64,000 nucleotides of DNA, taken from contig CAKPIK010000001.1 in assembly GCA_934162365.1 (NCBI GenBank), forward strand, positions 1 through 64,000. Direction: 5' to 3'. This DNA is from an uncultured Clostridia bacterium (GTDB taxonomy: Bacteria > Bacillota > Clostridia > TANB77 > CAG-508). A model generated the notes under the pieces. It searched no databases. It saw only the letters and a list, made by a program, of their open reading frames with translations, and had not been told where the DNA came from. Shown piece after piece: positions 18,601 through 25,720 of this stretch. Both the position numbers and the translations under genes were made by a program. The stretch's first letter is position 1, and each line of letters begins with the position of its first letter.

Positions 18601-19429
18601 TTAATTTACTTGCACTTGCATTTGTTTCTTTGGTTCCGCCTTCAAGTCTTATTACTGTTTGGCATCTTTTATAAGTGCCACCTTTTTTTTGCTTTTTTGA
18701 TGTATAATATATTTTATATTTTCCAGTTTTAGTATCCTTTTTTGCTTCAACTCTAATAGTAGTTGTTGCCTCTTTCATACTTGATGCAGGAATATCAATT
18801 TCAAGATTTGAAGTAGTTGTATAAAACCCATTATTAATATAAATATTATATGAATTAAAGTTACCACTTACTTTTAATTTATAGTAATCTCCATTAGGGG
18901 TAATACTATCAATGTTTATACTAGCTGAAGAAGCAGAAGCACTACTTTGAGAAAGTCCATTTATAGCTTGTTGAAGGTTTCCTCTACCTAAGTTTTTATC
19001 AGCCAACCCCTCACTCCAAGCTGAATTAACAGGATATCCTACACTTGAAGCTATGTTTTTTATGTTAGTAGCATCTGTTCCATTAGTTTGTATATACCAC
19101 CAAATAAGATGCTGTTTTATATTTTTTTCTCCCCAGTCACCTTTATCTCCTCTATATCCAGAAGCCATATTTATTATATCTATAAATTGAGGATCTACAG
19201 CATCATACCAATCAGTTTCGTTATAATTTATTTTACCTCTTAATGGCGCTCCTTGTTCCATGCAATATACTTCGTTATAATATGTACAACCATTGTTTTC
19301 CGCCTTCCCTTGGTTTCCTGTTATTATATAACAATTAAAATATACTGCATTAATACTTATTGTAATTGCAATAAGTATTAAAAATAAGATTACACTTAAA
19401 ATTCCTTTTATCTTTCTATTATCATTCAT
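12623..19429 (-). CDS. Giant sortase-anchored surface protein with EF-hand-like loops
   Basis: A 2268-aa adhesin-like protein. An N-terminal signal/membrane segment (about 8-30) precedes a region with YCMEQG (Cys56) and IKQHLIWWY (Gln106) that resembles TQXA/thioester adhesin domains. DUF11-type repeats lie at about 335-450 and 1115-1230. Between 513 and 1065 are ten calcium-loop motifs of dockerin/EF-hand form (for example DLDNDSRIDIND, DINNDGTINDLD, DLDGDGDWDQDD). SdrD-B-like beta domains start near 1253 (ISGTIWND) and 1740 (INGTVFRD). The C-terminus has the sorting signal HPPTGAN near 2231, a hydrophobic helix and KKFVLKK. ATG 19429 follows AAGGAGG; an in-frame TTG six codons upstream would place the SD inside the gene. 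The sortase gene is next downstream. Confidence 0.88.
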   Translation of the reverse strand: MNDNRKIKGILSVILFLILIAITISINAVYFNCYIITGNQGKAENNGCTYYNEVYCMEQGAPLRGKINYNETDWYDAVDPQFIDIINMASGYRGDKGDWGEKNIKQHLIWWYIQTNGTDATNIKNIASSVGYPVNSAWSEGLADKNLGRGNLQQAINGLSQSSASASSASINIDSITPNGDYYKLKVSGNFNSYNIYINNGFYTTTSNLEIDIPASSMKEATTTIRVEAKKDTKTGKYKIYYTSKKQKKGGTYKRCQTVIRLEGGTKETNASASKLIYTSVNVSMQKYITKVNGKDITVEENKTNLTDRKNTYPTNSNKKIVAKLEENSMKNSYKTDNVVSIEAGDYVTYRIYVYNNSEINASNVVVTDKLPIASGEGLYSINGGNFTTIPNNGEFSYTIPKLKGGESQYFEVTVYFSKYKENVLENYAKITSASPVNKTNYRVEDSDYVEMKKYAVSLEKWISEVNGKKASSIDTSKYKNLIAYLKNHSLTELEQLINNTDLKHTNYDNIYDLDNDSRIDINDAAIYKRIKNINRENLEKYINADINLDGKVDDNDLLLYRALKVDINGDKKIDNADRFTYILKMLSNTEKLNEDMRNYLNICNLKRNLENGLETIKSNIENIIKSDINNDGTINDLDYYVIEDSKLSKYSVDEKENRKLESSYKLKEDKTEIDRITNTNIATGKTNDEIIKLFLDSAKDKKAQDISIIEKTLEILDFNKDGKFNSLDINILEKYNDKIEYNDIIAKQIEDNNAYDENYDFNGDKKIDFNDYYALTYDIDEKLAELLTIKNSKEYDLDGNEKFNYLDYDIIENIKTLELSEDTLKQLTAQKDLIENYNIIESENDMELSTEGIIAIKLYRDWKKFDSNYLDYKKYDLNNDGFINESDINVIDKFNENTEGLKNSLGEEILRDLDQEEFIKYFNKKFGDTSSLSEMNLEDINAGLLELDTNKSAYTILKQIINELTKGNTTNVELTGIEPTLAKDVNYRYIKAVIEEVSKLTDEEILEKFDADGNGVINSSDLEYYNSARKIIAAVSNLGAVDYEKLISDNDLDGDGDWDQDDDDLYSEILLIKRDLNKDEILKEVTNNDKSNETREGHAEHAYDNDSNTYNNYKYNHVWTNVSNGDEVTYTIKVKNDGETDVYITEITDYLPNGVEYNGVSYSGTKYCKEFNEIIKDNVIKIDNLAGILLKPGESASFKYTVKVTEPDISANVLKNTATISKMENKNKVEVEDSTPNNNTDSDYFQMKDIVISGTIWNDRSFGKGADEYNGMYNESSENKLTGKDVKVILYRNTDNREYTEASHDGVYTFSDEKIESVKGPKVAGTNRWDGTYYSYYVVFEYDGIKYTPTTFADVTSNNSLDSNAKEDGQKVKESRATFNNRFTTINNASGIKYDTVNEDGYIPQSKHIYDSKTMGIQASTNLIQLSKSTELEEQLKHVNLGLRGRDIFDLELMSDIYSTKITVNGQEGEYQYGNNIVTVRRSDIKAQNGKEIVEDSANTKSEAYEQSGLSRVSQGVRKTDIRNEAYEDTGLQIEVTYKFTIKNASATRGTATKIADYYDNRYTFEKAYYKENENLKDLSVTSSKSYNGFNMVEIATNNKMLNQSETMDIYIVYKLNEAPKTLEGLLNGTVEIPTYNIAEIVEYKTDNTTLSKNQTQYTRGLIDKDSAPGSANREQVRLNTTIGQNTSTTSGNPTTVEYYFNKKLDSNKDNDDYLRHLKYEDDTYTSPILYFVSSDNQRTINGTVFRDETTTDSTTKIKTGNGKIDSGEVGVYGATVQLFEYVNGGAIQRYSVNTDKNGNFTIRGFLPGNYYIRYYYGENSDTTLLNTAENGINKYSYNGEDYQSTNNTGSYGAAKLNDNAWTWYVYNEREGISTATDNSDRRKEVSKNVTNFIDEEMQVLNYMRDGKKENEAKVTYKQNNSNKTVTANDIKDKTWMYSDTNGMLLTVEKSYIEGDEVKQPSEFGTYVVENMNFGVAEVPVTTIDLQKHVKSFTITDSTGQNVLASMALEDGKWVFKGDVIAVPGGSTNIDVSVENEKLQGARLEVTYEITSTMKTEKNFDNKSLTVPTIKGIVDYINNNLTYNQSLGDNSKYWELTTYDDVKKIYEAQQWNGGTKPQGTADREGTTYTTIVKAKENNPLLLKTEGTGTATITLEKVLTAASSTIEQIVMSTTDTFEYNNTVEITGLDYSNVTPEEPDPEPQRDRIRTPERYIIVPGVHHDTKTSETIIVHPPTGANNGILYLTIAIISLSILAGGVFAIKKFVLKK

Positions 19430-19510
19430 ATCATTTTCCTCCTTCAAGAAAATAATTTGATTATTTTATTACTTTATTATTTTGTTAGTGTATTATGTAC
19501 ACTTATAATT

Positions 19511-19516
19511 ATTATA
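19511..19516 (-). promoter_or_regulatory. Possible -10 of the giant surface gene
   Basis: TATAAT on the minus strand about 80 bases before the start codon; the -35 position (TAGATT) is poor, so an activator or another factor may be needed. Confidence 0.35.
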
Positions 19517-19571
19517 CTATATTTATGCCATAAAATCTAGTGTTTTAAAGCATTTTTTAACATTTTAAACA

Positions 19572-19612
19572 ATAAAAAACAGATATTTTTCAAAAAATAT
19601 CTGTTTTTTATT
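19572..19612. terminator. Bidirectional-type terminator downstream of rsmA
   Basis: Stem AAAAAACAGATATTTTT/AAAAAATATCTGTTTTTT with a one-base centre. It ends the rsmA transcript 115 bases after its stop. The rest of 19430-19725 holds no gene: I see only the -10 above, a Spo0A-box match at 19626-19635 and AT-rich sequence. Confidence 0.8.
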
Positions 19613-19625
19613 TACGGGTATTAGG

Positions 19626-19635
19626 TTTCGACAAA
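19626..19635 (-). promoter_or_regulatory. Spo0A-box-like sequence
   Basis: TTTGTCGAAA on the minus strand is an exact match to the core 0A box TTTGTCRAA. It lies about 110 bp upstream of the likely -10 of the giant surface gene. One short match in AT-rich DNA is weak evidence by itself. Confidence 0.3.
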
Positions 19636-19725
19636 TTAGCCCGAAATATTTTATTTTTTTATTACAATTTTATTTCATTTTTTGGTCATTTCTAGGGTTT
19701 ATATACGGCTATGCGAATAAGACAA

Positions 19726-20586
19726 TTAGACTAATTCGTTAGCAATTTTTGCATATTGCTCTAAAGTTAGTTTTTCTCCTCTAATTTTTTCATCTATACC
19801 TAATTTGTTTAATAAATTTATTATGTCTGTTTTTTCTTTAAACAATTCTGTTTTTTCCAAAGCATTTACTAAAGTTTTTCTTCTTTGCATAAATGCGTAC
19901 TTTATTATTTTAAACATTAATTTCTCATTTTTAACATCTACTATGTTTGTATGTCTTATTTTTAATTTTATAACTTCAGATTCAACTGCTGGTTCTGGTA
20001 TAAATGAATTAGGCATTACATTTAAGATCTTGTTTGCTTCTGCATAATAATATACTGAATAAGTTATTGCTCCAGTATTTTTACCACCAGGAGTTTCAAT
20101 TAACCTATCTGCAACTTCCTTTTGTATCATAACAGTTATTGAATCTATATTTAACCTTTCTTCTAACAATTTCATTATTATTGGAGTAGTTATATAATAT
20201 GGTAAATTAGCAACAATTTTTACTTTATTTAATCCTAAGTCTAATTGATTTAAATTATCATCTATTAATTTACTAAGTTCCACTTTTAATATATCTTCGT
20301 TTATAAGTTCAAAATTTTTATATAAACTAAACCTATCTGTTAATATTTCTATCATTCTTTTATCTAATTCAACTGCTATAACCTTACCTGCTTTTTCTAA
20401 AAGCTCTTTTGTAAGAGTTCCAAGTCCTGGTCCAATTTCTATAATTAAATCTTCTTTGTTAACTTCTGCTCCACTAACTATTTGTTCTATTACTTCATCA
20501 TTTATTAAAAAATTCTGTCCAAGGCTTTTATTTGCTGTTATTCCATATTTTTTTAGTATGAATTTTGTTTCATCATATATATTCAT
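19726..20586 (-). CDS. rsmA: 16S rRNA dimethyladenosine transferase RsmA
   Basis: SAM-dependent enzyme that dimethylates the two adjacent adenines in the 3'-terminal hairpin of 16S rRNA (also called ksgA). The 286 residues show SLGQNFLIN (21-29), the SAM loop IEIGPGLGTLTKELL, the acidic AVELDKRM, and the catalytic NLPYYITTPI. Length is standard. ATG 20586 follows AAAGGAA. It stands alone between the giant surface gene and the divergent PBP gene; the usual Bacillus neighbour yabE has a homologue here, but 33 kb away. Confidence 0.96.
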   Translation of the reverse strand: MNIYDETKFILKKYGITANKSLGQNFLINDEVIEQIVSGAEVNKEDLIIEIGPGLGTLTKELLEKAGKVIAVELDKRMIEILTDRFSLYKNFELINEDILKVELSKLIDDNLNQLDLGLNKVKIVANLPYYITTPIIMKLLEERLNIDSITVMIQKEVADRLIETPGGKNTGAITYSVYYYAEANKILNVMPNSFIPEPAVESEVIKLKIRHTNIVDVKNEKLMFKIIKYAFMQRRKTLVNALEKTELFKEKTDIINLLNKLGIDEKIRGEKLTLEQYAKIANELV

Positions 20587-20618
20587 TATTGTGTTCCTTT
20601 CGATAAATTACAATTTAT

Positions 20619-20647
20619 ATTATATCATATTTTTTATTATTCGCAAA
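20619..20647 (-). promoter_or_regulatory. Extended -10 promoter of rsmA
   Basis: TGATATAAT (TATAAT at 20619-20624 on the minus strand) with TTTGCG 17 bp upstream; 33 bases before the ATG. Confidence 0.6.
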
Positions 20648-20651
20648 ATTG

Positions 20652-20680
20652 TTGATTTTTATATGTTTTTAATATAAAAT
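20652..20680 (+). promoter_or_regulatory. Promoter of the PBP gene
   Basis: TTGATT (20652-20657), 17 bp, TAAAAT (20675-20680), 42 bases before the start. It overlaps the upstream edge of the divergent rsmA promoter. Confidence 0.6.
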
Positions 20681-20721
20681 TATAGAAGGTAAATTTCCTT
20701 ATAGGAGGACAAGTTTAACTT

Positions 20722-22933
20722 ATGAAAAATACGAATAAAAATTATAGAAAAAGAAGTAAAAAGAAACCGGTTTCAATAGATAAGGCATTGCCGATTAAAA
20801 GACTTAGAACAGTTTTAATAACAGCTGTTATATTGCTTATTCTTTTAGTTTTGAGAATATTTTGGTTCCAGTTTATTAAAGGTGCTTGGCTTAAGGAAAA
20901 AGCATATAGACAACAAACTTCAAGTCAAATAATAAGTCCTCAAAGAGGCAGCATTTTAGATATTAATGGAAAAACTTTAGCAATGAGTGAAGATGTAGAT
21001 ACAATATCAATAAATCCAACAAGAATTGCAAAAGATAAAAAAGAACTTGTAGCAAAAGGTTTATCAGATATATTTGAATTAGATTATGACGAAACTTTAG
21101 CAAAAGTTAATAGTGAATCAGCTTTTCAAACTATAATTAAAAAAGTAGAAAAAAATAAAGTAAATGAGTTAGAAAGTTGGATGAAACAAAATAAAATTAG
21201 TACTGGAATTAATATTGACTCAGATAATAAAAGGTGCTACCCATACAACGAATTAGCTTCGCAAGTTATTGGATTTTTACGGAACTGATAAGTCTCTTGC
21301 AGGAATTGAAGCGTCTTATGATAATATTTTAACTGGACGTTCTGGAAAAATAGTAACAACGATAGATTTAAATAATAGTGAAATCTCAGATAATCATTCT
21401 ACTTATGTAGAAGCCGAAAATGGTAGTGATGTATATTTAACTCTTGATGTTAATATACAATCAATTGTAGAAAAGTACATAAAAAAATCAGTTGAAAGTA
21501 ATCAATGTGAGTATGCAACTTCTATAATTATGGAGCCTTCTACTGGTAATATTCTAGCTATGGCAACTTATCCAAATTTCAACTTAAATACTCCATTTGA
21601 ACCTAATAATGAAGAAACTCAAAAAAAATGGGAAAGTATGAGTTCAAGTGAAAAAACCGAATATCTAAATCAAATGTGGAAGAACAAAAATATATCAGAT
21701 TTATATGAACCAGGTTCAACTTTTAAAACAATTGTATCTTCAATTGCTCTAGAAGAAAATATAACTGAAACTAATGTTAAAAATGATTTTTATTGTAAAT
21801 CATATGAAGAAATATCTGGAGTAAAAATTAGATGTTGGTCTACAAAATCTCATGGCTATCAAACCTTAAAAGAAGCTCTAGCTAATTCTTGTAACCCAGC
21901 TTATATGCAACTTGGAAAACGTATTGGTGTAGATACTTATTACAAATATTTTGAAGCTTTTGGATTGTTTAACAAGACTGGTATATCTCTTCCAGCAGAA
22001 CAAAATAGTATATTCTTTGATAAGAATTCTGTAAAACCTATAAACCTTGCAACAATGTCGTTTGGTCAAAGATTTAAAATAACTCCTCTTCAACTAATTA
22101 CAGCTGTATCTGCTTTAGCTAATAATGGCGTTCTTGTAAAGCCTCAAATTGTTAGTAAAACAGTTAACAAAGATACAGGAGCAATTACAACAACTCAAAC
22201 AGAAGAAGTAAGAAGAGTAGTTTCTAAAGAAACTGCTGAAAGTGTAATTGATATGATGGAATATGTAGTTACAAATGGTACAGGTAAGCAAGGTGCTGTC
22301 AAAGGTTATACAATTGCTGGAAAAACTGGTACATCAGAAGCTGAAGTTGGTTCTAAACAAGGAAATACTCTTTCTTATGTTTCTGTAGCTCCAGCTGAAA
22401 ATCCAAAAATAGTTGCTTTAGTTGTATTATATAATACTCCACAGAAAAATACACATGGCTCAACAGTTGCAGGACCAATTATGTCAAATATTTTATCTGA
22501 GGTATTAACCTATTTAGGTATAACTCCAGATGAAACAAATATATCTTCAAATAATAATTCTTCTACTGTTCCAAATGTAGTTAACAAAACAATTACTGAA
22601 GCAGAAAAAATATTAAAAAATTCTGGTTTTAATACTGTTGTTGTAAGTAGTGGAAATAAAAATTCAACACTTGTATCAACTCAGGTACCGGCTGCAAGAA
22701 CTGTTCTTTTAAAAGACTCTACTATTTTATTATATAGTGAAGAAAACTCAACAAGAACTTCTGTAGTTGTCCCAGATTTAACAAAAATGACCTTAACTCA
22801 GGCTAGAGCAAAATTAAAACAAATGAATCTAAACTTATCTTACACAGGAACAGGTTTAGTTTCAAGCCAAAATATTAAAGCTGGAACTTCTGTTGAAGAA
22901 GGTACAATAATAGAAGTAAAATTAGCTTATTAA
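20722..22933 (+). CDS. PASTA penicillin-binding protein (FtsI/SpoVD type), frameshifted
   Basis: Class B transpeptidase that cross-links septal or cortex peptidoglycan. A cytoplasmic basic tail and membrane helix (about 31-52) lead into the dimerisation domain (ISPQRGSILDINGKTLA). The transpeptidase domain has EPGSTFK (Ser codon at 21716-21718), NSCN and KTGTSE (codons near 22322); two PASTA domains end the protein. The reading frame breaks at a run of five T at 21274-21278: upstream reads ASQVIGF then LRN and stop, downstream continues YGTDKSLAGIE in another frame. Removing one T restores ASQVIGFYGTDKSLAGIE, the family's normal sequence. All motifs on both sides are intact, so this is a very recent mutation, a sequencing error or slippage. 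SD AGGAGG is 13 bases from the ATG, longer than usual. Confidence 0.9.
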
Positions 22934-22946
22934 GAAAGGAATTAAT

Positions 22947-23573
22947 ATGAGTTCACTCTTTTTAAAAGAAGACAATATAACTACTGCTTCAAGCATATTA
23001 AAAAATGGTGGTATTGGGATTTTCCCTACAGATACAGTTTATGGTATAGGATGTGATTTTTTAAATGTTAATAGTTTGATCAAATTATTTGAAATCAAGA
23101 AAAGAGATTTTAATAAACCTATTAACATCCTAGTTTCAAACAAAGACATGATTTATAATTTTATAAAAGATATTAATCCAATAGAAAAAATTTTAATTGA
23201 TAATTTTTGGCCAGGACCATTTACAATTATATTTAATAAAACAAACTTAGTTCCAGATATTCTAACATCTGGGTTAAGCACTGTTGGAATTAGAATGCCT
23301 AACAATAAGGTTTGTCTTGATTTAATTAATAAATTAGGAAATCCAATTGCAACTTCAAGTGCAAATATTTCAAATGAAAGACCAACTTCTGTAATAGATG
23401 AGAATTTAATTAAAAATTTCGAAAACAAGGTTGATTTTATATTAGATTCTGGTAAAATAGATGGAGGCATTCCATCAACAATAGTAAAAGTGGAAGAAAA
23501 TAAAATAAACATATTAAGGGAAGGGCCTATTTCTTTTAATGATGTAATGGAGGTTATTAAAAATGCTAAATAA
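22947..23573 (+). CDS. tsaC: Threonylcarbamoyl-AMP synthase
   Basis: Makes threonylcarbamoyl-AMP from threonine, bicarbonate and ATP for the t6A37 modification of ANN-decoding tRNAs. The 208-aa protein has GIFPTDTVYGIGCD (the YrdC/Sua5 core), KIKKRDFNKPINIL-like lysine/arginine substrate site and SANISNERP. It is the short form without the C-terminal Sua5 domain. ATG follows AGAAAGGA, 13 bases after the PBP stop, and its end overlaps the next gene by 11 bases, so the three form an operon. Confidence 0.93.
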   Translation: MSSLFLKEDNITTASSILKNGGIGIFPTDTVYGIGCDFLNVNSLIKLFEIKKRDFNKPINILVSNKDMIYNFIKDINPIEKILIDNFWPGPFTIIFNKTNLVPDILTSGLSTVGIRMPNNKVCLDLINKLGNPIATSSANISNERPTSVIDENLIKNFENKVDFILDSGKIDGGIPSTIVKVEENKINILREGPISFNDVMEVIKNAK

Positions 23574-24045
23574 TATAATAGTAAAATATTTAATTACATT
23601 CTTTTTAGGAATGTGCCCTATAATAGAAATAAGAGGAGCAATACCTGTTGGAGTTGGATTAGGTCTTAGTTATTTTGAGTCTTTCGTTGTTGGTTTTATA
23701 GGAAATATAATTCCAATATATTTTATAGTTAAATATATCGGTCCAATTTTCGATTTCTTTAGTAGATTTAAGATATTTAAAAAAATAATTGACTGGGCAA
23801 GCAATAAAGCAACAAAGCATATAGAAGAAAGTGAAAGATTACAGAACTTTACAGCATTAGGCTTATTCTTATTTGTTGCAATACCTCTTCCTGGTACTGG
23901 AGCATGGGTTGGATCTCTAATAGCAAATTTCTTACATGTTCCTTTAAAAAAAGCTTGGCTACCTTTAGTGTTAGGTGTTTTTACAGCAGGATGTATAGTT
24001 CTTTTTGCAACAGGTAGCGTAGTAACAATTTTTCAACATATTTAA
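23563..24045 (+). CDS. COG2426-type small membrane protein (putative small multidrug export family)
   Basis: A 160-aa integral membrane protein with four or so hydrophobic helices. PIIEIRGAIPVGVGLGL near the N-terminus and AIPLPGTGAWVGSLIA in the second half are the paired conserved loops of the Sm_multidrug_ex/COG2426 family. Transport activity is an annotation by family name only; no experimental role is known to me. It overlaps tsaC by 11 bases and ends at a bidirectional terminator. Confidence 0.82.
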   Translation: MLNNIIVKYLITFFLGMCPIIEIRGAIPVGVGLGLSYFESFVVGFIGNIIPIYFIVKYIGPIFDFFSRFKIFKKIIDWASNKATKHIEESERLQNFTALGLFLFVAIPLPGTGAWVGSLIANFLHVPLKKAWLPLVLGVFTAGCIVLFATGSVVTIFQHI

Positions 24046-24073
24046 AAAAAAGAGCCCTTTGGGCTCTTTCTTT
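24045..24073. terminator. Bidirectional terminator, COG2426 gene and acpP
   Basis: AAAGAGCCC/GGGCTCTTT with a TT loop, flanked by A and T runs, between the convergent genes. Confidence 0.92.
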
Positions 24074-24076
24074 ATT

Positions 24077-24316
24077 TTACACATTATCTTTTATATAATC
24101 TACTACATCCCCTACTGTTACAACTTTCTCTGCATCAGCATCTGGAATTTCTATATCAAATTCTTCTTCTAAAGCCATTATTAATTCAACTATGTCTAAA
24201 GAATCTGCACCTAAATCATCTATAAAAGAAGCTTCTTGTGTTACAGCATTTTCTGCAACTCCAAGTTGTTCTACTATAATCTCTTTTACTTTATCAAATA
24301 CTTCTTCTGAACTCAT
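24077..24316 (-). CDS. acpP: Acyl carrier protein
   Basis: Carries growing fatty acyl chains on a phosphopantetheine arm. The 79-aa acidic protein has the attachment site GADSLDIVEL with the modified Ser in DSL, and the typical VVTVGDVVDYI C-terminus. SD GGAGGTG precedes ATG 24316. It follows plsX with its own promoter between, and AcpS, which would activate it, is encoded at 56.9 kb. Confidence 0.97.
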   Translation of the reverse strand: MSSEEVFDKVKEIIVEQLGVAENAVTQEASFIDDLGADSLDIVELIMALEEEFDIEIPDADAEKVVTVGDVVDYIKDNV

Positions 24317-24360
24317 TATAAGTTCACCTCCTTCAAATCGTTTCTTACGTTTCCATATTT

Positions 24361-24389
24361 GTTATATTATAAGTATATATATTTGTCAA
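24361..24389 (-). promoter_or_regulatory. Promoter of acpP
   Basis: TTGACA (24384-24389), 17 bp, TATAAC (24361-24366) on the minus strand, 45 bases before the ATG, within the plsX-acpP gap. Confidence 0.75.
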
Positions 24390-24413
24390 GGAATTTTTAA
24401 ATTTTTTTGCAAT

Positions 24414-25448
24414 TTATCTTTTAAATGTTTCTATATTAGAAAATTGTTCTATCATCATATCTACAGATTTTTTCTTTGCAAATGCTTCAGCTTGTTTTAT
24501 TGTATAGTAGAATAATTTTTCATCACTACTTCCATGAGCTTTTACAACTGGTTTTTTCACTCCCAAGAATAAAGCTCCTCCATATTCTTTATAATCAACT
24601 GTTTTTGCAAATCTTTTAATTCCAGGCATTGCAGGTAAAGCAGCAATTGTTGATAAGATTGATTTTTTTAAACTTTCAGTTAAAGATTTTTTAACAAGTT
24701 TTCCAAATCCTTCTATTGTTTTTAAGAACACATTTCCTGTAAATCCATCACATACTATTGCATCTATTTTACCTGAGAATGCATCTCTTCCTTCAACATT
24801 TCCAACAAAATTTATACCTAGATTTTCTGATTCATTTTTTAATATTTGATATGTTTCTTTCATTAAGTCATTTCCCTTTGTTTCCTCTGTACCAATATTT
24901 AATAAACCTATTGCTGGTTTTTCTATTCCAAAAGTATTCTTTAAATATATTGTAGCCATTTGTGCAAATTGTACTAGATTTAAAGGTTTACAATTAGTAT
25001 TAGCACCTGCATCTATTAGCATTAATCTTTTCTTATATGCTGGAAGCATTGGCGCCATGGCTGGTCTATCTATTCCTCTAATTCTTCCTACTAATAATGT
25101 TGCTCCTGTAAGCAACGCTCCAGAATTTCCTGCTGAAATAAATACATCGCCTTTTCCTTCTTTAAGTAAATTAAAACCAACAACCATTGAAGAATCTTTT
25201 TTATGTTTTATTGCATCTGTAGGTTTATCTTCCATTGTGATTACTTCTGTTGTATTATATATAGAGAATTTAGGAGATATCTCTTTTAAATTTTCTTTAC
25301 CATAAAACTCTTTTACTTTTTTATTTATAATCTCTTCATTTCCTATTAACATTATGTCTGCTTCAACTTCGTTTACTACTTTTACTGCACCTTTTATTAC
25401 TGCATCTGGAGCATTATCTCCTCCCATTGCATCTACTAAAACAATCAT
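24414..25448 (-). CDS. plsX: Phosphate acyltransferase PlsX
   Basis: Converts acyl-ACP to acyl-phosphate, the donor for PlsY in phospholipid synthesis. The 344-aa protein starts IVLVDAMGGDNAPD and has TDAIKHKKDSSMVVG, GANTNCKPLNLVQFA and KAHGSSDEKLF, all standard for PlsX. ATG 25448 follows GAAGGAGG. The 230 bases upstream are AT-rich; just before the SD is a 9-bp inverted repeat (AAAATTTTT-GTAT-AAAAATTTT, about 25463-25484) that could be an operator or a small hairpin. No FapR-type box was recognised. Confidence 0.95.
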   Translation of the reverse strand: MIVLVDAMGGDNAPDAVIKGAVKVVNEVEADIMLIGNEEIINKKVKEFYGKENLKEISPKFSIYNTTEVITMEDKPTDAIKHKKDSSMVVGFNLLKEGKGDVFISAGNSGALLTGATLLVGRIRGIDRPAMAPMLPAYKKRLMLIDAGANTNCKPLNLVQFAQMATIYLKNTFGIEKPAIGLLNIGTEETKGNDLMKETYQILKNESENLGINFVGNVEGRDAFSGKIDAIVCDGFTGNVFLKTIEGFGKLVKKSLTESLKKSILSTIAALPAMPGIKRFAKTVDYKEYGGALFLGVKKPVVKAHGSSDEKLFYYTIKQAEAFAKKKSVDMMIEQFSNIETFKR

Positions 25449-25679
25449 TTATTTCCTCCTTCAAAATTTTTGTATAAAAATTTTGTATTATTAAGTCTTC
25501 AATATGTATTATTAATTATATTCTATTTAAAATAATATATATTAGCGATGTTACTATTTTATTATTAAATCACTAAAAAATCAATAGTTTTTGGTTAATT
25601 CGTTTATTGATATTATATTAAAGGTATTAAATTATTTTATAAATGTGAATTTATTTTTGAATTGAATTTATTTATACAT

Positions 25680-25712
25680 AAAAAAAAGAATCCCCAAAGG
25701 AATTCTTTTTTT
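25680..25712 (-). terminator. Terminator of tuf
   Basis: AAAGAATTCC/GGGATTCTTT-type stem with a short loop followed on the minus strand by a long T run, 10 bases after the tuf stop. Confidence 0.88.
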
Positions 25713-25720
25713 ATTTAGTA

